From Siderastrea siderea (taxonomy: Eukaryota; Cnidaria; Anthozoa; Scleractinia; Rhizangiidae): DNA of 64,000 nt. Each line of letters opens with the position of its first letter. Within the stretch, counting starts at the first letter, position 1. The stretch lies in the NCBI GenBank assembly GCA_964030785.1, contig OZ034978.1, positions 14,870,453-14,934,452 on the forward strand. The letters are read 5' to 3'. The notes under the pieces are model-generated. The model was not told the origin of the DNA and did not search any database. It worked only from the letters and a program-made list of their open reading frames with translations. This document shows, one piece after another, positions 12,401 to 26,177 of this stretch. Position numbers and translations under genes: made by a program.

Positions 12401-14186
12401 TTTGTAAAAATGGAATACGTAGTATAAAACTTTTGCTACGTCCCTAAGCCCAATCGGACTTCAGCGAACCGCGTATCAATAAGGCGAACTCAAAGCGTAC
12501 TTTTACTGTTCATCAGAGTGCTAAGGATTTCTTCGTTTGTTGTTGCTCAGTTTGAAAAGCAATTCACCACTTGGTATTGTCAATAGAAGTCTAATTAGTG
12601 AGTCTTATTAGTTCCATACGTGGAGTGTCTCCGGAAACCCTTCGATGACAGAGAGCGTTTTAAACGCTTTCTATAATCCGCTCATCCTGGTTTCCTTATC
12701 AGCCTGGGTACGGTTTGTATTGATACCTGAGTTCTACGATACTTTGTTTTATTTACATACTGAACAATCAATACTAGCGAGCAGTACAGTTTGCCTATAC
12801 ACTTGTACAGGCTCCTGACTTGTACTAATCATTGTCCTAGAGGCGCCAAAGTATTTGTACTGTTAGCTATGGCATGCTAAGTTTAGGGGTTGAATCGAAA
12901 TTGAGTGAACTCGTGGATGTCATTCATCGCCGCAGTAGAGTAGAATCAAAGTCAGAGGTCAGGGAAATGTGGTTCCTTAAAAGAGATTAGCTTAACCTGA
13001 AAGAAGGTACTAGAACATTTCTGATATCGTGAAAGTAGAATTAATTACTTCACAATAAGCACAAATATGTGCGTGCTCTGAAGAGATTATCTTAATCTAA
13101 AGAAAGTGCTGGAAAATTTCTCATTTATTGTTAAAAAACGGATTCAATTTATTATCGGAAATAAGTACAGACATGCGTGTGCATTAAGCAGATTATCTCA
13201 GTCTGTAAGAAAGTATTGGGAAATTAAAATTGTTCCAAAATTGTATTTTGGTGCCCTCAGTAAAAAGAGAATGCTCAGTTCATCGTAGTTATATCTTGCA
13301 CTGCGGTAAATTGCGTGTCCAGGTCAAACCATTATTATAATCATTTTTATTATTTTGGCAACGTTTGCCTTTACCGGTTTGGTGACTACAAGTCAAGCTT
13401 TTTGTTCTTGAACTGTGATGTAGTAGGTGAATGATGGAATACACAAGAACCATCACTGCTAAGTGAGCAATATAGTATCTGCAGTGTCATAAGTGTTAGT
13501 CATCTCGCACTAGTAGCTTTGGGGGATTTTGGGGCTGAGGTTTAGAATCGAGAACTCGTGATTGTCATCTGTCAGTAGACTGTCAGACGACTGGTTCAGA
13601 CTATCTATGTGAAAGAATAAGTGTCAGAAGTCAGGAACATGTGGTGCTTTAATGAGATTAGCTTAATTTGAAAGAAGGTACTAGAAAACTGTACAAAATA
13701 GATATTCATATGTGGTTGCTTTAAAGAGATTACCTTAGTCTGGAGTGCTATCCTCTCTACATAATTATAAAGCCTTGACATAATACACACTCTTACTTTA
13801 ATAACTGAATTTAGAGTCAATGGGTGGTTATCGTGAGAGTTCACGGTAGCTGTAAAGTATGATTACTATATATCCTAAATAGACTATAACAGTTACCGCA
13901 ATTTTATATTGTTAGCTTTTGAAAACTCTTTACTTTTGTTTTGCTTTTTAAATAGAATGTAAGTAGCAAGCGTTCTGCGTTTAACAACTATAAAATAACG
14001 TTGCTGTTGGTTTTTATGTCAGTGTCCCCGATTGGATAAAAAAGCTAAATATTTTAAATGTGTAACATGTAAATGTACGGTGTTGCATGTTATACCGTTG
14101 TAACCTTGACAAAGTTTTGATTTTGTCTGTAAAAGGTTTTTGTTTTGACAAAATTCTGAGGACTTCCTTTACAACTATTGGCCAGC
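9494..14186. other. Non-coding stretch with local duplications
   Basis: No gene is supported. It holds a 17-bp tandem duplication near 10420-10457 (ATCTTTTACAAGCCGGAA repeated), a run of 18 G near 11419-11436, and the diverged long duplication at 12880-13760, which is described separately. Confidence 0.35.
12880..13760. repeat. Diverged direct duplication with internal sub-repeats
   Basis: The block at about 12880-13010 (AACTCGTGGATGTCATTC ... GAGATTAGCTTAACCTGAAA) is repeated about 640 bp later at about 13530-13690 (AACTCGTGATTGTCATCTG ... GAGATTAGCTTAATTTGAAA). A sub-unit built on GAGATTA(G/T)CTTAA followed by AAAGAA recurs near 12985, 13085, 13185, 13650 and 13725. The copies are clearly diverged, so the duplication is old. 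No coding potential is evident. Confidence 0.55.
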
Positions 14187-14398
14187 CTGACCCTTTAAGC
14201 CCCAATAACAACACTCACTGTTCTCCTCGCTGCTCTCCATATATTTGTTATGGTACTAGTTGGGAGAATTTGCTTACACATCAGACATCTTATCCTTGGT
14301 GATCGTTTTCTTATTTCTCATGACCTGTTTGTATGATCAAGTTGTGCTACTGTAAGGAGAAATTAGATGCGTGTCACTATTGGTGCTTAAAGGGTTAA
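14187..14398. mobile_element. Small inverted-repeat element of the TTAA-flanked type
   Basis: The left end CCCTTTAAGCCCCAATA (14191) mirrors the right end TATTGGTGCTTAAAGGG (to 14394). TTAA follows the right end (14395-14398), but the left flank is CTGA, so one copy of the expected target duplication seems mutated. The length is about 204 bp and it is non-coding. It lies just beyond the 3' end of the five-MAM gene and may be part of its 3' UTR or flank. Confidence 0.65.
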
Positions 14399-14567
14399 CT
14401 GTACAACTGGGAATTACAGGAGGCAGAGTCCAGCAAGAAAACGTTCAACATGACAACTTCACCTACTGCATTATTAAGGTGCTATAGTAGTAGTGTCTTG
14501 TAATTGGTTCATTCATTCATTCTTGTTGAGACGATCGTAGAGCTTGGCCTTCACAACTGTTTTGTCT

Positions 14568-15730
14568 TCACAATTGTTTTGCCCTCGTTGAACTTCCGTG
14601 TCCACAGACGCCCTTGATGAAACCAACCTCATCGATAGCTATGTCTCCGCGATAATTTATACCTCTAACGGCTTCGATGATTACCTGAATGAGAAAATAA
14701 AGAACTTTGAACGTCATTAACGCTGGGAGGTGGGATATAAAGATACATGTACCTCTGTTATACATTTTCACCTTTTTCGTACTCAGTTTCGCAAAATTGA
14801 CGACGTGGCGCAGTTTGGGGATAACCTTTGAGGAGAATATGTCCTCTGATTGAAAATTGAAAATTAATGTGTAGCCGGTCTCTCCCTTAGGAGAGATCTA
14901 CGTCTACAGGTGCCAGACACCCGCCAGCCAGGGATCGGCAATGATGGGGAGGTACTCCATTTTATTAACAGTATTAACTTTGGGAGACGCATTTTGAGGC
15001 GTGACACGTGACCTGTTGATGTCCAATCGGAAGGGTGTTGTACTTGGCTCGTATTACATTGAACTTGGTTACCTTGTACTGGCGATATTTCTTGATATTC
15101 ACTTCTGCCTCCTGCCACTGGTCGCCTTGATTTCCGCTCTTTCTCCACAGCAGGGCAGGTAAAAGCCCTCTTCCCAGCTCCTGCTGATAAACAGCCAGGC
15201 TGCCGATACCCACGCCCGACATGTGATACGCGAAGGATAAACAACGGCTTTCACCGGAGCCGTAGATTTTTAAGATGGCTTTGTCTGCTAGTCTGCGAGG
15301 AGAAGAGGCCTCGATAAAAGCGTACTTGCCTAAGAAGATAAAATCGGCTTAACAAGTTAGTACTTTGTTTAGAGATTATCAAAGTAATAGATATAACAGA
15401 TATTCTGGCCGCAAAATGATAAACTCTCCCTGACATTTTTAAAGATGAATGTTAAAATATTTCTTCATCGTTTGGGAAAAATGCGAAACCACAGCCTAAA
15501 TGTAGCTTTATTATTACACTATTTCAACGATTTCCGTAAGACCGTTTTTCTTTATATTTACTAATTATAATTTTACTGATAAAAGATTAATTGCTTACCT
15601 CTTCCACCGAATCCTGTCAGTGGTCCCGTGCCCTTGGAAGGTGTTTCACCCTCGGTGATTGACCAGTCAAACTGGTCTTCACTTGCCTCATTTCTCCATC
15701 GACAGAAGCCCTTGTCAAAGGAACAGGCTC
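14568..15730 (-). CDS. MAM domain 5 and C-terminus (exons 14-16)
   Basis: Exon 15730-15599 gives ACSFDKGFCRWRNE, DQFDWSITEGET and TGPLTGFGGR. Exon 15329-15073 gives KYAFIEASSPRR, SRCLSFAYHMSGVGIGSL, LWRKSGNQGDQWQEA. Exon 14684-14568 gives VIIEAVRGINYRGDIAIDEV, GFIKGVC and only ten more residues (GHGSSTRAKQL region) before the stop. The protein therefore ends immediately after the last domain, with no membrane anchor or other C-terminal module. Confidence 0.9.
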
Positions 15731-18700
15731 CTGAAATTGACAATGGAGACAATTACAAATTGAACTCACTGTTGACTATCGCTCTCGAGGGTTTGATTCC
15801 GTCAGTGGTAGATTCCTTGCGCCAGAGTTATTATTTTTTTCTTCACATCCCGCATCGATTTTAAGCCTCAAGCCACCAAAGCGACCTTAGACGATTCGTG
15901 TGGAAGTTTCCATTTCCTGTTACACATGTTTTCTTACTGTGTGCCACGGAGCACGATTAATTAGCTTGTAGAAGACTACTCATAATTAGAAGATACAATC
16001 GTAATGACCACACGTGAAAATAAGGACGTTGAGATTTAGGTACACGTACGACATAATTCCACATCTCAGGGTATACTTTAACACGGTACAGACCAGTCTC
16101 CTTCTTAGAGCCGGCCTTCTATTACAGGTGAGCAATTCGAAGAAGCGAAGGCTATGGGAATATTTAAAAGTCACTGTGTTCTCGTTCCCGATCTCGTACT
16201 CTTTCCAAAGGCCCTTAAAATCAATCATCCAATGTCCCCATACAAGAGGGGTCTCCTTACGAGACATAACAGGAGTAACGTTTCTTACCTAAACCTAAAT
16301 GGCTGTCGGCTTGGATCTCCTCGTCGCTGAACTTTGTCTTACATCTCCCAGGGGTAACTGTTATCGAATCCACTGCAATGTCCCCATCAAAGGATGGGCC
16401 ACGTACACCTTCGATAGAAACCTGCAGGGAAATAGTTCTGTTTATTGGCACTTACTAAAGACTTGGAGTAAAATAGATTACGAAATTTTAAATTCATTGG
16501 AGTGCGTTTGAATTTGCGTGTGTTGGGACCTTGACGCAAAATTCGTTCATGGCCCTTAAACGAAAAGAAAATACCACGTTTAATTTTTTACATTCCAAGC
16601 TCGAAAATTCGTTGTGAAAATTTCGTAGATGTCAGGTGATGGCCAAAATGTTGGTCTTCATGCACATCTTACCCCATTAGACCTATGAACGTTTCCACTT
16701 ATCCATTAATATATCGGAGGCTTATAAAGTAAACAAGCTCCTTCTGGCTTTCTGATATATGAAGGATAATGCCCTTGCCTGAACGACTGTTTTTCAAATT
16801 TCACAGTTGCCCTCGAACTGTACATTTTTCGGATCTTACCACCGTCAAAAGGGGTTAAACCCAAATTTGCTATATATTTACTTTACTAAATACCCTATAG
16901 AGGTTGCCAAACAGATTAAACTTTGCTTCCATCCAGTCTTCTCCCTGGTCTCCTATTCGGGACCAAACCACTCTTGGCCTTGAATTCTTCTTGCTTATTT
17001 GCTTCACTCTCAGAGAGCCGGTCCCAGGCCCCATCATGTGATACTTGAAGCTCAGGCACTGGGTTCCAGTCATGTAGCCACTTAGTAACCTGGTTTTCTC
17101 GCCTACAGTATGTAGCGAGGCTTCCAAGTAGATATATCCACCTAGAAAATAAATTAAATTGAAAATGTTAGTGAACCATGTGACACACGTATAAAGACAG
17201 TTATAAAGAAGCTTAACGAAAGGGGGTTAAGTAGCTGGTCAGAGGAAGCGAAAACTGCCGAGGACAGAGCAACACGGAGTCGGCCAATGCGCACTCGATT
17301 CTCCATTAAGAGAACTGGGACCATAACGATGATTATGTCAATAATTATGGAGTGTTACCTCGAGTAAGAAAAAATTTAACAGGGTAACAAGACATAGGAC
17401 ATGATAGGATAAGTATTTCAAAGTTATATATGAATATACATCAACTTAAACTGAAGAGATGCGAACTATTAATTAGGTAATTTATTTCTGACAACGAGAT
17501 TTACTGCTAAAAATTACCATCTCCGCCCGCATCGGAAGAAGGCCCAGTTTCTCTGGTCATGGTTCTTCCACTGTGGATTAACCAATCGAAGTCGTCGCTG
17601 TTGTCGTTTATCCACGAACAAAAATGGCCGGCAAAGGAACAGTTATCTGAGAGAAAGAGTGAAAAAGAACAAAATGGTTAAAAAGTAATTGTATTGTGTG
17701 TCCCTAACTCACCTGTCCTATCACGTTTTTGCAGTTAAGAAAATGCCAGCCATAACTGAATTTATTGCTACAACTAACAGATATTTTGCCAAGGTAATGA
17801 CGACGACGACAACGACGATGATGATGATAATGATGATGATGACAATGATTTGACAGTAAGTGATGATGATGTGGCAATGATAATAGACGATGATGAAGTG
17901 ACTATAAAACCGGTAGTTGTGATAATAATACCAATGAAGTTTATACTTAATTGGACTTTTATTTTGACAAAATTAAATAGAGAAACAAGGCAGCTCTTCT
18001 TACTTTCGGTGAACAACTGGGGTGGTATAGTTGCCTTAGTTGTAGTCAACTGCGTCGTTACAGGAGATGTGGTGGGCTTGAAGGGAGGACAAGCGCCTTT
18101 GGTGAACTCCACGTTGTCAATGGCAATATCACTCCTCCAAACGCCTACCACAGCTTCTATCCGAACCTAAAAATCAAGAGGCACCCTTAATCAATTACTG
18201 TTTGAATTTTGTACCCTATTGGCACCCTAGTACCAGTTTGTCTTTGCGATCCACATCACTTTGATAAGAAATTTCTGCTCAGCTTTTACTTCTCCAAGAA
18301 AAAAAAAATGTCGACTTCCACAACCAAGGTGGGTAATTAAAATGACACTAGAAAATTAAGGCATTGTTGCAATTTTTTGGGCACGAGAACGTCATATATA
18401 AATTGGACTACGTTCGTTTTCATTCGAGATAATAGAGATACATAACAAGCAAATCAAGCAGCGACTGCGTGGAGGGATCAAAATTTTTTACCTGATAAGA
18501 GGTCGAGTTGCAAGGAAGTGTTATGCGTGCTTCGTGCCACATGTCACCTTGGTCACCATGGCGACGCCACACCCTACCGCTCATGATTCCATCACCAAAT
18601 CGATAAACAGCTAAAGAACCCATGTCCTGGCCGTGCATATAATACATGAAGCGCATGCACTGTAAACCCTTCAAAATACCGCTGACTAAGACAGCTTTGT

Positions 18701-21522
18701 CCCCAAAGCGACGTGGCTCTGAGGATTCCACGTAGAGGTACTGACCTAAGAGAGGAAAATACGGGTGTATTCTTCAAGACGTAGTCTGCAGGCAATTCTT
18801 ATTCCAACACACGAATAGAGGAATACATAGATCATCAATTCCTAAAGAACGCAATCGTGCCAAGGCCTATTCTTAAGTCGTCCATTCCGAAAACGGAATA
18901 GATCCTGAAAGTAGACTATTACTTATTATTTCTGGTAATTCAATTCCGAAATAGTTTCAACAAACGCGACTTCTACAAAACGATACCAGAAAGGGATCCG
19001 GATTCGACTTAAAAGGCAAATTAACAACTTTTGAGCTGAGCAACTCCTATAGAATAGCTTCTAACTTTCCTCTCGCTCATTATTTCGATCTTTTGATCAA
19101 CAGCCTTTACACGCGCAATAGTTACATTCCTCCAGAGAGCTTGATTTAGACGCTTTTTAGGTGATCAGTTTTTTTTTGGGGGGGGGGGGGAAGGGGGGGG
19201 GACTATTTGAGGACACTTGTCGAAAATGGGTGCTGTCCGATGATGAGCACCCGTCTTTGGGCCTAAGATAATCACATATTACAATTTCAAACCTTCTCCC
19301 TCGTAACCGGCGGTTGGTCCTGTTCCCAAGCTTGGGGTTGCGCCCTCTTTGAGTTGCCAGTCAAAATCATCGTTTTGATCATTTCTCCATTCACACATTC
19401 CTTGATCAAAAGTGCAGTTTCCTAGGGGAAAAAAGATCATTTAACATTGCAGTTTTCGGCTAAGACGTCATCGTTAATGCTACATGATCGCCGTTGTCTG
19501 CATGCGTCGTGGTCGACGACAGCGGCTAAGAGCTTTCTCTCAACTGCTTACTTCTTGGACCAGTAAAGTCATATTGTCTGCTGTTAGCATGTTTTCAAAA
19601 TCTTCTACACTTACGAACTCGGTGTAATAGTAGATATTGAAAATTGTCAGTCTAAATTTTGCCAACTGTAAGGTTTCAAAGTACCTCAAAAAAGCATCTT
19701 GTGTTTGGGCCCGACTTGACTGCTATTAATGAAATTCTGAACACACGTATGTTTCCTAAAATCTTAATAATAAAAGATAACTAAGTAAGAGGGTTATTGT
19801 TACCCGAATATAGAGATTACTTTTCAAAAACCAATTAACAAATCAAGTTCTGGTTAGGTCAAAAATGATCGGGGAAAAAAGGAAAAAGCTATCCCTCTCT
19901 AACACATTGTAACGAAGAATTCTGGCTACTTGCCTGGTTTGTTTGTCACACTCAGGTAAAAAACTTTTGCAAAAAGATTTCTCGAGAAGAAATAACTAAA
20001 CTAAACTCACCAATTAACCCAGCGTCAAATGTTCTTTGTTTCAGCCGGCAACATGTTCCTTTGCTCAAGTAGATGTCATCCACAGCAATATCGGACAAAT
20101 AAGAGCGACCTACCACACCCTCGAAAATGATCTGCAGTTTCATAAAATAAATTCCTTAGTACTACAGTATTCTGCGATGTCATACACCTTTACTAAAACA
20201 GACAACGTGGAGCAAAATGTTCCGTCCACAGAAACTGCACAAGGTCCAATCTTCATAAAACCACACTTCGAAGTCCGTTTTGAAACACTGTATATATGAT
20301 TGGTTTAAAAGGAATCTAGTTTCAGAATTCGAAATGTAGGGAGAACTTGTGAATCATTAGACTAATATTTAATGGTTGTATAATGATTACATGGAAAGTC
20401 GGTCACAATAACTTGTTCAAAGAAACTACACAACGGACCGCCAACTTGCCCATGTCCAGATTTGATACACGTTTTATGACTTATATTGGGAGAATTCGGT
20501 TCTTTTCAAAACGTTTTTGACATAGTTGTAATCTTCATTTCTTACTTGATAACAGCCTCCACCAATATCGACTAAGGCTTCGTGCCACTCTGTACCCTGG
20601 TGACCTGACAGGGTCCACACCAGATCATCATTTTGCATACCCTCTCGCTTGTACACATTTAACGTACCCATACGGTATCCATTCATGCTGTAAAAGAACT
20701 GTAAGCACATGCTTCCACACGAGCGCGGTCCCATCAGAAGTGCCGTGTGACCGTTTCTCTGTGGTTCGGAGGCCTCAGTGTAGATGTACCCTCCTGAAAT
20801 GAATCAGTGGACGGAAGAGTTGTTACTGGTAACATCAGATGCAGTTACAGTATTAAGAGCCGACCACATGAGAAATAGTACATCACGGGCCGAAGCACTC
20901 CCGATAAGTTACACAGGCTCGTCTCTATCCCTATCAATTTCAAAATTAGGCATTTTATACAGCAGTTATCTCCGGAGAAGAAATCGCACACAGCACCAAT
21001 GGCATAGCTAAAGAAGATAAACACGTATAGTGAGTATATAAAAGCATACTTTGCTGAAAAAAAAATTAAACAAAAACAAAACAAAAACAAAACAAAAACA
21101 ACAACAACAACAAAACTGGTATTATTATCTTACCTTTATACCCCGTATGATCTTCAGTCGGGCCAGTCTTTAAGGTTCCCGTGGTTCCACTGTTTAGCGC
21201 CCAGTCAAACTGATCGCCCAGGGGCAAGTTGATCCATTCACAGAATCCACCGTCGAAATTACATGTTCCTGAAGATACACATATCAAAATAACTTAAATT
21301 GGTTTCCACCTAGTTCAATCGGCCTTTAATTTCCTATTTTTTCTTTATCATTTCCCCTCAAATTCATCAATTGCTTACCCCTTTCTTCTGTATGGATATT
21401 ACCAAATCATGAGGAAAAATCCGACAGACTTATGGGACCTAGCCCCGCAATACAAACCTATGATTGTATTTTTATGTATATAAAAAACTACATAAAACAA
21501 AATCCCTTAGAGGTATAATTAG

Positions 21523-21558
<36 letters not shown>

Positions 21559-24500
21559 AGAGGAAAGGGCACTTTTGTAACGAAAAAAGGGAACTTTTGT
21601 AACGACAGGGAACTTTGGTAACGGCAACGAACTTTTGTAACGTAGAAACAGGGAACTTTAGTAACGAGTGTAGGGACAGTGTCGCACAGTCACCTCTTTA
21701 ATCAACCAAGAAAAATGGTGATTTTTCTAATCGTCAAATCTCTTTGTTGATTTGGTCAAAATACATACTAGTTACAACCTGCTTTTAACGATTTGTTAAC
21801 AAAACAAGCTGGATCACCTTTAGCGTCCGTACGGAATTTAACAGGCAAAATTCCGCACGTTTTTCCTTACTATTTACCAACCATTTTGTTTTTTAATTTT
21901 TGCCGAGGCTAAGCTGTCAAAAATATGACAATTTTGTTTTTCATGCAGGCAGAATTCATAGATTATACCCACTAAGGAGATCTATCCCTTTTGCGGACAA
22001 AAAAGTGATTTTCCAATCTTTTTCCAGGTCGGATAACCTGAAATGATTGGCATACTGCATTTAGTTGAAACTGCGACTACGACATTTGTTGGAACTCAAC
22101 GCACACATAAACCTTCAATTTAAACTATCTTTTGGTCAATTTTTTGCTCTAAAAGCAAGATGCAATGAACGGTCATTTTACAAAAGAAAAGAACTGTCTT
22201 GGTCCAACAAATTTAAGTGTTGTTACACAAAACTCAAAAACTGAAAATAAGGAAAATTAAAAGGGTTTGGGTTGTAACAAGAATTAAAAGAACATCATAT
22301 AATTAGTAAACACAAAGAACTAGCGAGCTGGTTTAGGTATCACTAGGTGTCAGTGGATTCTGTGGAAGGGGGAAAGCCTTCAGACATGCCTTGAAAAATA
22401 ATACAACACTTAAGAAAAGGCAGGACCAAGAAGTGAAATTTAAAGATTCTGATTGTGACGGGCAGGTAATAGGTTGGAAAAGAAATAACACAAACGTCTG
22501 CCTATGTTTTCTGGCACACCAACTGTATCTAAGACATGCCACGCTTATGTATAAATGTTTGAACGGTCTAGCTCCTGTGTACTTCCAGAGTTTGTTTACC
22601 TTGAGGTGTAGCTTTCACAGCCTTAACACCTGGCGTAATGATTAGTCGCAGGTCCCAAGTGCAGGGCTGCCCTTGCACAAGATGCCTCGCAATTTGATTT
22701 ATGCGCTTGTTAGACTTTTTTTCATTTTTTTTAATGTAAATCAAATTTTTCTCATTATAATTTTAATTTTTTCTTCACTGTAATTATAAGTTATTATAGT
22801 CAAGAAACGTTAAAAATTGGTTTTCAAAATCCTCAGGAGAAAATCAATAAATGTAATTGTAATTTTATTCTATCCCGCGTTTGGGTAAGGCAGTGTTCAC
22901 CTTGCACTCTTATTGCGTAAGCCCGCAAATTGTTATGGAACCTCAACGTTCATGTAGCATAAAATAGACGTTTATCGAATCTCAACGACGCTTTTCATCT
23001 CAGCAACCTATTAATTCAAAAAATGAAGGATAAAAGACGTCTTGCAACTAATGGTCAGCTAACAAGTAGAGGCTCCTATAAGGTTCTTAAGCGATATTCC
23101 TTAGTAATTTGTAACTAATCACTTCCCTACCCTGCGTGTAGCCAAATGGGCAAGGACTTTTCTTGGTCGCCTATGTAACGGTATACTGATCGGGTAGCAG
23201 TCTTACAGCTAATGGCTTTAAACCCTATTCAGCTTGGGAGATGGGGAGAATAAAGTGCCTGCGCTCAATTTGAACGTTAATAACTTTTTTAATATGCAAG
23301 CAAAAGCTACCAAACTTTGTTACTTTTCCTAAAATTTATCTAGAAACAATTTGGTGTGACATATCCTTGTTCATCCAATTTAATGTTGCTATGGCAACCA
23401 CATTTTGACAGGTGATTTTTCGCAATTTTAAGTTTTACTGTTTTAAATGAAAATTTTTATTTCCATTTTGCTAACTTTTACATTTTTACACCATTTGAGT
23501 GTTCTTATGCTGCTTTTCAATGCTTTTTGTCCAATGTTAGTGGTTTCTCGAGGTTTTGGAAAAAGCAAGGAATTATGTCAGGTGACGTCATCAAATGTTG
23601 TTATTGGACCTCAAAGGAAATGTTTTGGCACACCTATATCACCCTCGACATTTTCTTGTCAAGGCCTTAATACTCTCGGAGTTGGAGGCAATTTTTGTCC
23701 TCACAATTCTTAACCTCGGACGTACAGGGAATGGGGGGTGGGGTGGTGGGTGCCAGCCCCTATAAGGTTTTTCTTGAATTTTTATAATATGATTCTTCAC
23801 CAGCACCAGCCATTTTCAGTAGCTGTACGCATATCCCTTAGACACATTTTGACCTTGAAGTTTGTTGAGAAGTCTTTACTAAGGTTACGAGATATGAGGT
23901 CATAAGTAGCAGGTGGTCAAGCCATTTTTGAGTAAAAATGAGCGTTGTTAGGTGATACAAGATAAAGAAGCAAAGTACTAAATTATGTCATATTCTACAT
24001 GTCTAGCATTAAAAATGTCAATTTCTGCCGTTTTATGAGAACTTCTACAATACAAGATGGCGGCATCACAGGCCCCCAGCAGCCTCACAACCCATAATAT
24101 ATAACTCATCTTGTAGAGCACATCACAGACTAAAGGTAAAATCTTTTCAAACCATCGTAACATATAAGAAACCCAAGAGGGGTTCCATCACCCCCCTCCT
24201 CCCATTGTACCACTCTTGGGGTATGACTTTGCCTGTGCATCAGAGGGTTACGACTTCGCTCCAAAAAAGCCTCAGATAAAAAGGGAGAAAAGGGAAATTT
24301 TAAACTTAATTGTGCTATATATTACATTTTAAGATCATTCTGATCATTCATTCATTGGTTTAAATTACTTTTGGACCAATTTTGGTGGTTTTCAGAGGTT
24401 TTGACAAAAACATGAAATCTTAGATGACGGATTCAAGATGGCCGCAATTTTGGAAGTAATGACGTATTATCCACATCATATGACGTTACCAGGTCATGTT

Positions 24501-26144
24501 GTGGACTTCAAAAGAAAAATTTTTGAACGTGCTATCGAAGTTTCGTTGTCTTAGCTTTAACTTTTTTGGAGTTAAGCAGGGGGCATTTTGTGCCCCCCTC
24601 TAAGCTCGGGAACAAAAAAAGCCCAAGCTGAATAGGATTAAGAGTGGACCCTGCAACTGTTAATAGTGGAAGTTTTAGCAACTTTCAACTGTTACTGCCG
24701 TTTATTTGAACAGATGATATTGAATGACACGAAATAACTTGAAAATACCGTTCACCACTACAATGTACATAAATATTAAAATAAATTAAAGTTACTGACA
24801 TTAAGACCCTATTTGGCACCTCTAGCTAATTAAGTGCAATAATATACAAAGATATCAATCAGGGATAAGTTAAAAACATTAAAAAAGTCAAATGAAAGCA
24901 GAGAAGTATATACAAAGTTTCCCGCAGACCAGTAAATAGTTTTAAAGGTTGTCCTAACTTCGCGCTAGAAATTAGACCGCGTGAAGACTTGCATTACAAG
25001 TTTAGTGGGTGAAACTAAATCATCATCTTCTTGTCTATCATTCTTTTATTCATCTTCTTTTTATTTAAAGTAAAAGGTACACGTTCTTCACAAATACTTT
25101 TACTACTAAATGCACTCCACTGTATTATTTTATTTGAAGTTACCCCGGAGCTAAGCCCTCTTGTACGACAAAACGATGGTTGTCTCGGGTACTGTATAAA
25201 GCTTCACCGTTTTGTACATCGCTTTGGAAATGCTTCTAAGCAACAGAGTACCTCACAGGCAGTCAGTTGTATATTACACAATTAGTATTACTTGTTTTTA
25301 TTATAAATCAGCGATACATTAAGTCGTATATACATTTCCTGCAACCATACACCCTTACCGCCATTATCGCGAAAAGCACCAAAGTAGAATAAAAACATTT
25401 CCATAGCTCTAACTCCTCTTCCTTTTTTAGGACAAAGTTGAATTTTTGGTCGAACTATTGCCGTTATGCTGAAGTTTAATTTGATTGCATTAAATCAATC
25501 TCTCAAGAAATTATTGTGAAACCACCTTCTGGAACTTCTAGCAAATAGGGAACTTTTGTAACATCGCCGCTTTTTAGACATTGGTAACTTGAAATGTCCA
25601 TAAAAAAATAAGGATGCATCCGATTCACTCCAAGTTTTCTTTGTTACATTGGCAAAAAATAGCTTTAACTTCTCCTAAAATTATAACGCGATTGACCGAT
25701 TTAAATTGTCAAACTCATTTGTTGAAATTCGTGATGCAAAAAAGGGGCTTTTTTTGAATCGTAATTCTTTCCATGGGCATGAAAAGTCAAACACATACAC
25801 GGCAGATTTTTGTGAGCCAAAATAACTCAGATTTAAAGTGCTGTGGTAATTGAGAGAATCGTGTGGTGCATAAATGGTAAGGCAATAGCTACAATTTAGC
25901 ACAGAAATGGATTTTATTGCTTTTAAAGAAACAGTTACCACAACATAGGGCACTTTCGTAACCTCTCGAGGACACATCAGAGCCTAATACATGCAGATTT
26001 GTGTGGTATTAACTGACTATTTGCATGCAGTGGGTTTACAGCAGTAAGTATTCCCATGATTTTATTTAGTTTTTTCTGCAAAGATCTAAGCATAGCTATC
26101 ATGAAGAGAGACAAAAGTTACAAAAGTGCCTGACTTTTCTTCTG

Positions 26145-26177
<33 letters not shown>

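Larger units (their letters stand above)
21527..26176. mobile_element. 4.6-kb element with GGCACTTTTGTAAC terminal inverted repeats, inside a GA microsatellite
   Basis: A 14-bp sequence, GGCACTTTTGTAAC (21568-21581), recurs as its exact reverse complement at 26117-26130. Outside each copy is CCAGA(G/A)GAAA, again mirrored, and then a GA-dinucleotide tract (21527-21556 and about 26146-26176). Near the left end GGAACTTT(T/A)GTAACG recurs four times (about 21589-21667); further plus-orientation copies lie at about 25549 and 25948. Subterminal repeats of this kind typify DNA transposons. No transposase frame was found, so it is non-autonomous or decayed. A LINE tail and a TTAA-flanked element lie inside it. 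It occupies almost all of the intron between MAM domains 1 and 2. The superfamily is not identified. Confidence 0.6.
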
